Of a DNA stretch of 64,000 nt, positions 62,631 to 64,000 are shown piece after piece. The DNA lies in contig JAMPIT010000230.1 in NCBI GenBank assembly GCA_026261815.1, forward strand, positions 37,470,501-37,534,500, written 5' to 3'. The translations under genes were made by a program, and so were the position numbers. The notes beneath the pieces were generated by a model that searched no databases, was not told the DNA's origin, and saw only the letters and a program-made list of their open reading frames with translations. Origin of the DNA: Monarcha castaneiventris obscurior. Its lineage: Eukaryota; Chordata; Aves; Passeriformes; Monarchidae. How positions within the stretch are numbered: position 1 is the first letter of the stretch; every line of letters begins with the position of its first letter.

Positions 62631-62897
62631 TTTAAAAGCACTAAACTCTTCAGCTGCAAAATCAGTGAAGATGGAAACAACTTTCAAGATCCAGATTTAT
62701 CACAGAGAACAGTGGTTCCAGCTCTGCTATCCTGTTACAATGTTCAGATGGAATATCTCAGAGGCATTCTTCTTCCATATTAAGATGAAGAAAAATCTGA
62801 AAAACTGAATCCTGAATTGATGTTCCACCTCACAAAGAGAAGTCATGTCCCAAGGCCGTTTAATCTCTCAGAATCTGACAGAGGAGCAACTCCCCAC
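62631..62897 (+). pseudogene. Interrupted protein-like frame, possible broken exon
   Basis: One plus-strand frame is open for 50 codons, hits TAA at 62781, then continues in the same frame for 38 codons to TGA at 62898. Both halves have balanced, protein-like composition: KISEDGNNFQDPDLSQRT and ALLSCYNVQMEYLRGILLPY before the stop, KLNPELMFHLTKRS and HVPRPFNLSESDRG after it. A possible splice acceptor (CTCTTCAG) precedes the block at 62653. No good donor was seen. HVPRPFNL recalls short VPxPF motifs of microtubule-binding proteins, but that is a chance-level match. It may be a decayed exon, a UTR or chance; I could not name a gene. Confidence 0.22.
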
Positions 62898-62900
62898 TGA

Positions 62901-63366
62901 ATCACTTAAATAATAGCATGAAAACCAAAAATAAATCTGTTTGATTAGCAGCAACAAACACTTTCATTGTTCCATGTTCTCAGGCACAATAGCTAGAGAT
63001 CAATGTCATCCCTAAGTTGGAGTAGATTCCATGCATTCCTCATAAAATATTTCCTGAATCATGCCACGATCATCCCACATTTATTGATTCCAAGCCTGGA
63101 TTCAGTGGCAAAGGTCTAAGCCTGAGGTCTTTGTTTTTCCTCCAAGTAAAACAAAATAAAACCAATTTCATATAATGCAAAACTTCATTAGTTACTCTTC
63201 TCCTGGACTATTTCCAGCAGCCATTCCACTGTAATTCACTCATTAGCTGCAGTGTTCTGAATTTCAACTGAACTTTTTAAGGCTATAGTAAAAGAGATGG
63301 AAAAAAGAGAAAAGTTAAGGTTCAAACCTCTTCTAAACTGATCTTTTTATTTTCTTGGCAATTTAC
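62901..63366. other. Non-coding DNA; one further open stretch
   Basis: A plus-strand frame is open from 63026 to 63172 (49 codons, including KIFPESCHDHPTFIDSKPG) in a different frame from the block upstream, with a weak donor-like CAAGTAAAA at 63143-63151. The support is too weak to call an exon. Otherwise AT-rich non-coding sequence. Confidence 0.3.
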
Positions 63367-63461
63367 TTTGTGTGGATCACACAGTGACCAGAGCAAGAAG
63401 AACGCCACTCCACCCATGCTCCCCCCAGTTACATCACGGTGAATCCGGACAACAAGAAAGA
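63367..63461 (-). CDS. Candidate exon of unknown gene (strand uncertain)
   Basis: On the minus strand a strong polypyrimidine tract ending CCTTAG precedes 63461 and a GTAAAT donor follows 63367. The 95-bp segment between is open for 31 codons in one phase. The translation includes a hydrophobic stretch, GSMGGVAFFLLWSLCDPHK, with an internal ATG (63417-63415), which could be a signal peptide or membrane segment. The patch is GC-richer than its flanks and contains three CpG. However, the plus strand also has an open end here (25 codons ending APPSYITVNPDNKKD, TAA at 63463), followed directly by AATAAA and an A-run. A 31-codon open frame is not rare by chance, so the call is weak. Confidence 0.18.
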
Positions 63462-63467
63462 CTAAGG

Positions 63468-63489
63468 AATAAAAAAAAAAAGAAAAAAA
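63468..63489 (+). repeat. AATAAA plus A-rich run
   Basis: AATAAA at 63468-63473 runs directly into A11 and, after one G, A7. As a plus-strand feature it resembles a polyadenylation signal with an encoded A tail, as in a retrocopy. As a minus-strand feature it is a good splice-acceptor pyrimidine tract. The sequence does not decide between these. Confidence 0.5.
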
Positions 63490-63795
63490 TTGTGATTTAG
63501 AAGGAACATTTGTAAACCTTTAAAAATGACAGCTTTGAATGTGATATAGAAATGAAGAACAGGTATAAAAAAATTAGACTTGTCTTACACATGAACATGA
63601 CCAGATAGATTTGTTTTATCCTTTCATTTGCCCTCAAATTTGATAAGAATTCTCTTGCATGCTACTTGCCTGGGATTTGAAAGGTCTGACATACAACATT
63701 CATGGTAGTCAGTTTCACTAATAGTTCTCCACTTTTGTTTTCCAAGAAAAAAATCACACTTTTCAGAGACATAATTTTCTTATTCATTTTCTCAG
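63490..63795. other. Presumed intron or intergenic DNA
   Basis: AT-rich sequence between the two exon candidates, with no recognised feature except the pyrimidine tract that ends at 63795. Confidence 0.4.
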
Positions 63796-64000
63796 GGGAG
63801 GATTAAAATGTTAAGTCCTTTATTCCTTAGCTTTGATGAGTCTGGAATGGATTGTGAATGTGATACTGCAAATTGGCAGAAAGATGTTATTTTGTCTGAA
63901 TTTTTGAATCAGCCTCTCTCAAAGAGTCCAATCAAACCTGTCACTCTTATGAAGACTGACATGGCCAACAAGTGTGCTGCTGAAATGCAACCTGCCAGAC
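63796..64000 (+). CDS. Candidate 5' part of an exon, unknown gene, runs off window end
   Basis: A strong acceptor (TTTTCTTATTCATTTTCTCAG) ends at 63795. From there the plus strand is open in phase 0 to the window end, 68 codons without a stop; the frame as a whole is open from 63775. The translation is protein-like and hydrophilic: GRIKMLSPLFLSFDESG, then DCECDTANWQKDVILSEF, then LNQPLSKSPIKPVTLMK, ending MANKCAAEMQPAR. An ATG lies at 63808, and a second possible acceptor (TATTCCTTAG) precedes 63831 in the same frame. I do not recognise the family and no other exon can be joined with confidence. It is the best host-exon candidate in the window but could still be chance. Confidence 0.35.

Overview
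The window looks like a gene-poor stretch of a bird genome. The evidence is a set of CR1 LINE remnants whose RT motifs ([14 protein letters not shown]) and ATTCTATG-type 3' tail are typical of birds, plus one LTR of a kind familiar from avian endogenous retroviruses. Composition is AT-rich and CpG-poor, microsatellites are common, and there is no compact gene organisation. Almost all open frames are shorter than about 150 codons and behave like chance frames or LINE remnants. No bacterial or phage features are present and I saw no CRISPR array or RNA gene.

Layout. 1-20.9 kb is mostly unique non-coding DNA with a GC-richer patch (3.63-4.64 kb), an exact-looking 45-bp duplication (8.66 and 10.56 kb) beside a perfect 13-bp hairpin, a decayed minus-strand CR1 tail (12.46 kb), a small CpG cluster (16.6 kb) and a 19-G run (18.8 kb). 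A CR1 3' end lies at 20.95-21.63 kb. 26.9-28.0 kb holds a (GT)16 repeat, a purine tract and a 158-bp A/C tract almost free of G. An old CR1 copy lies at 31.5-32.1 kb and a CpG- and homeobox-motif-rich block, probably a conserved regulatory element, at 33.9-34.5 kb. A CR1 3' end lies at 36.14-36.72 kb and a long (AAAG)n at 39.5 kb. An ancient CR1 copy (42.75-43.69 kb) is followed by a solo LTR (43.79-44.34 kb, flanked by CCAC). A minus-strand CR1 lies at 45.84-46.28 kb. The largest element is a 2.4-kb truncated CR1 at 55.13-57.50 kb with recognisable but broken reverse transcriptase. 59.56-60.06 kb is a second candidate enhancer-like block.

The last 1.4 kb is the only place where I see possible host exons: a phase-0 open block behind a strong splice acceptor that runs off the window end (63796-64000, plus strand), an interrupted protein-like frame (62631-62897) and a weak candidate of uncertain strand around 63367-63465. 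None could be assigned to a known gene.

The best new observation is that the CR1 copies at 21 and 57 kb share 320 aligned bases with no gap (300 identical by eye), including about 110 bases beyond the usual CR1 tail. One copy then carries a second CR1 tail, which suggests a CR1 lineage with a transduced or chimeric 3' end. I found no clear evidence of an undescribed biological system.
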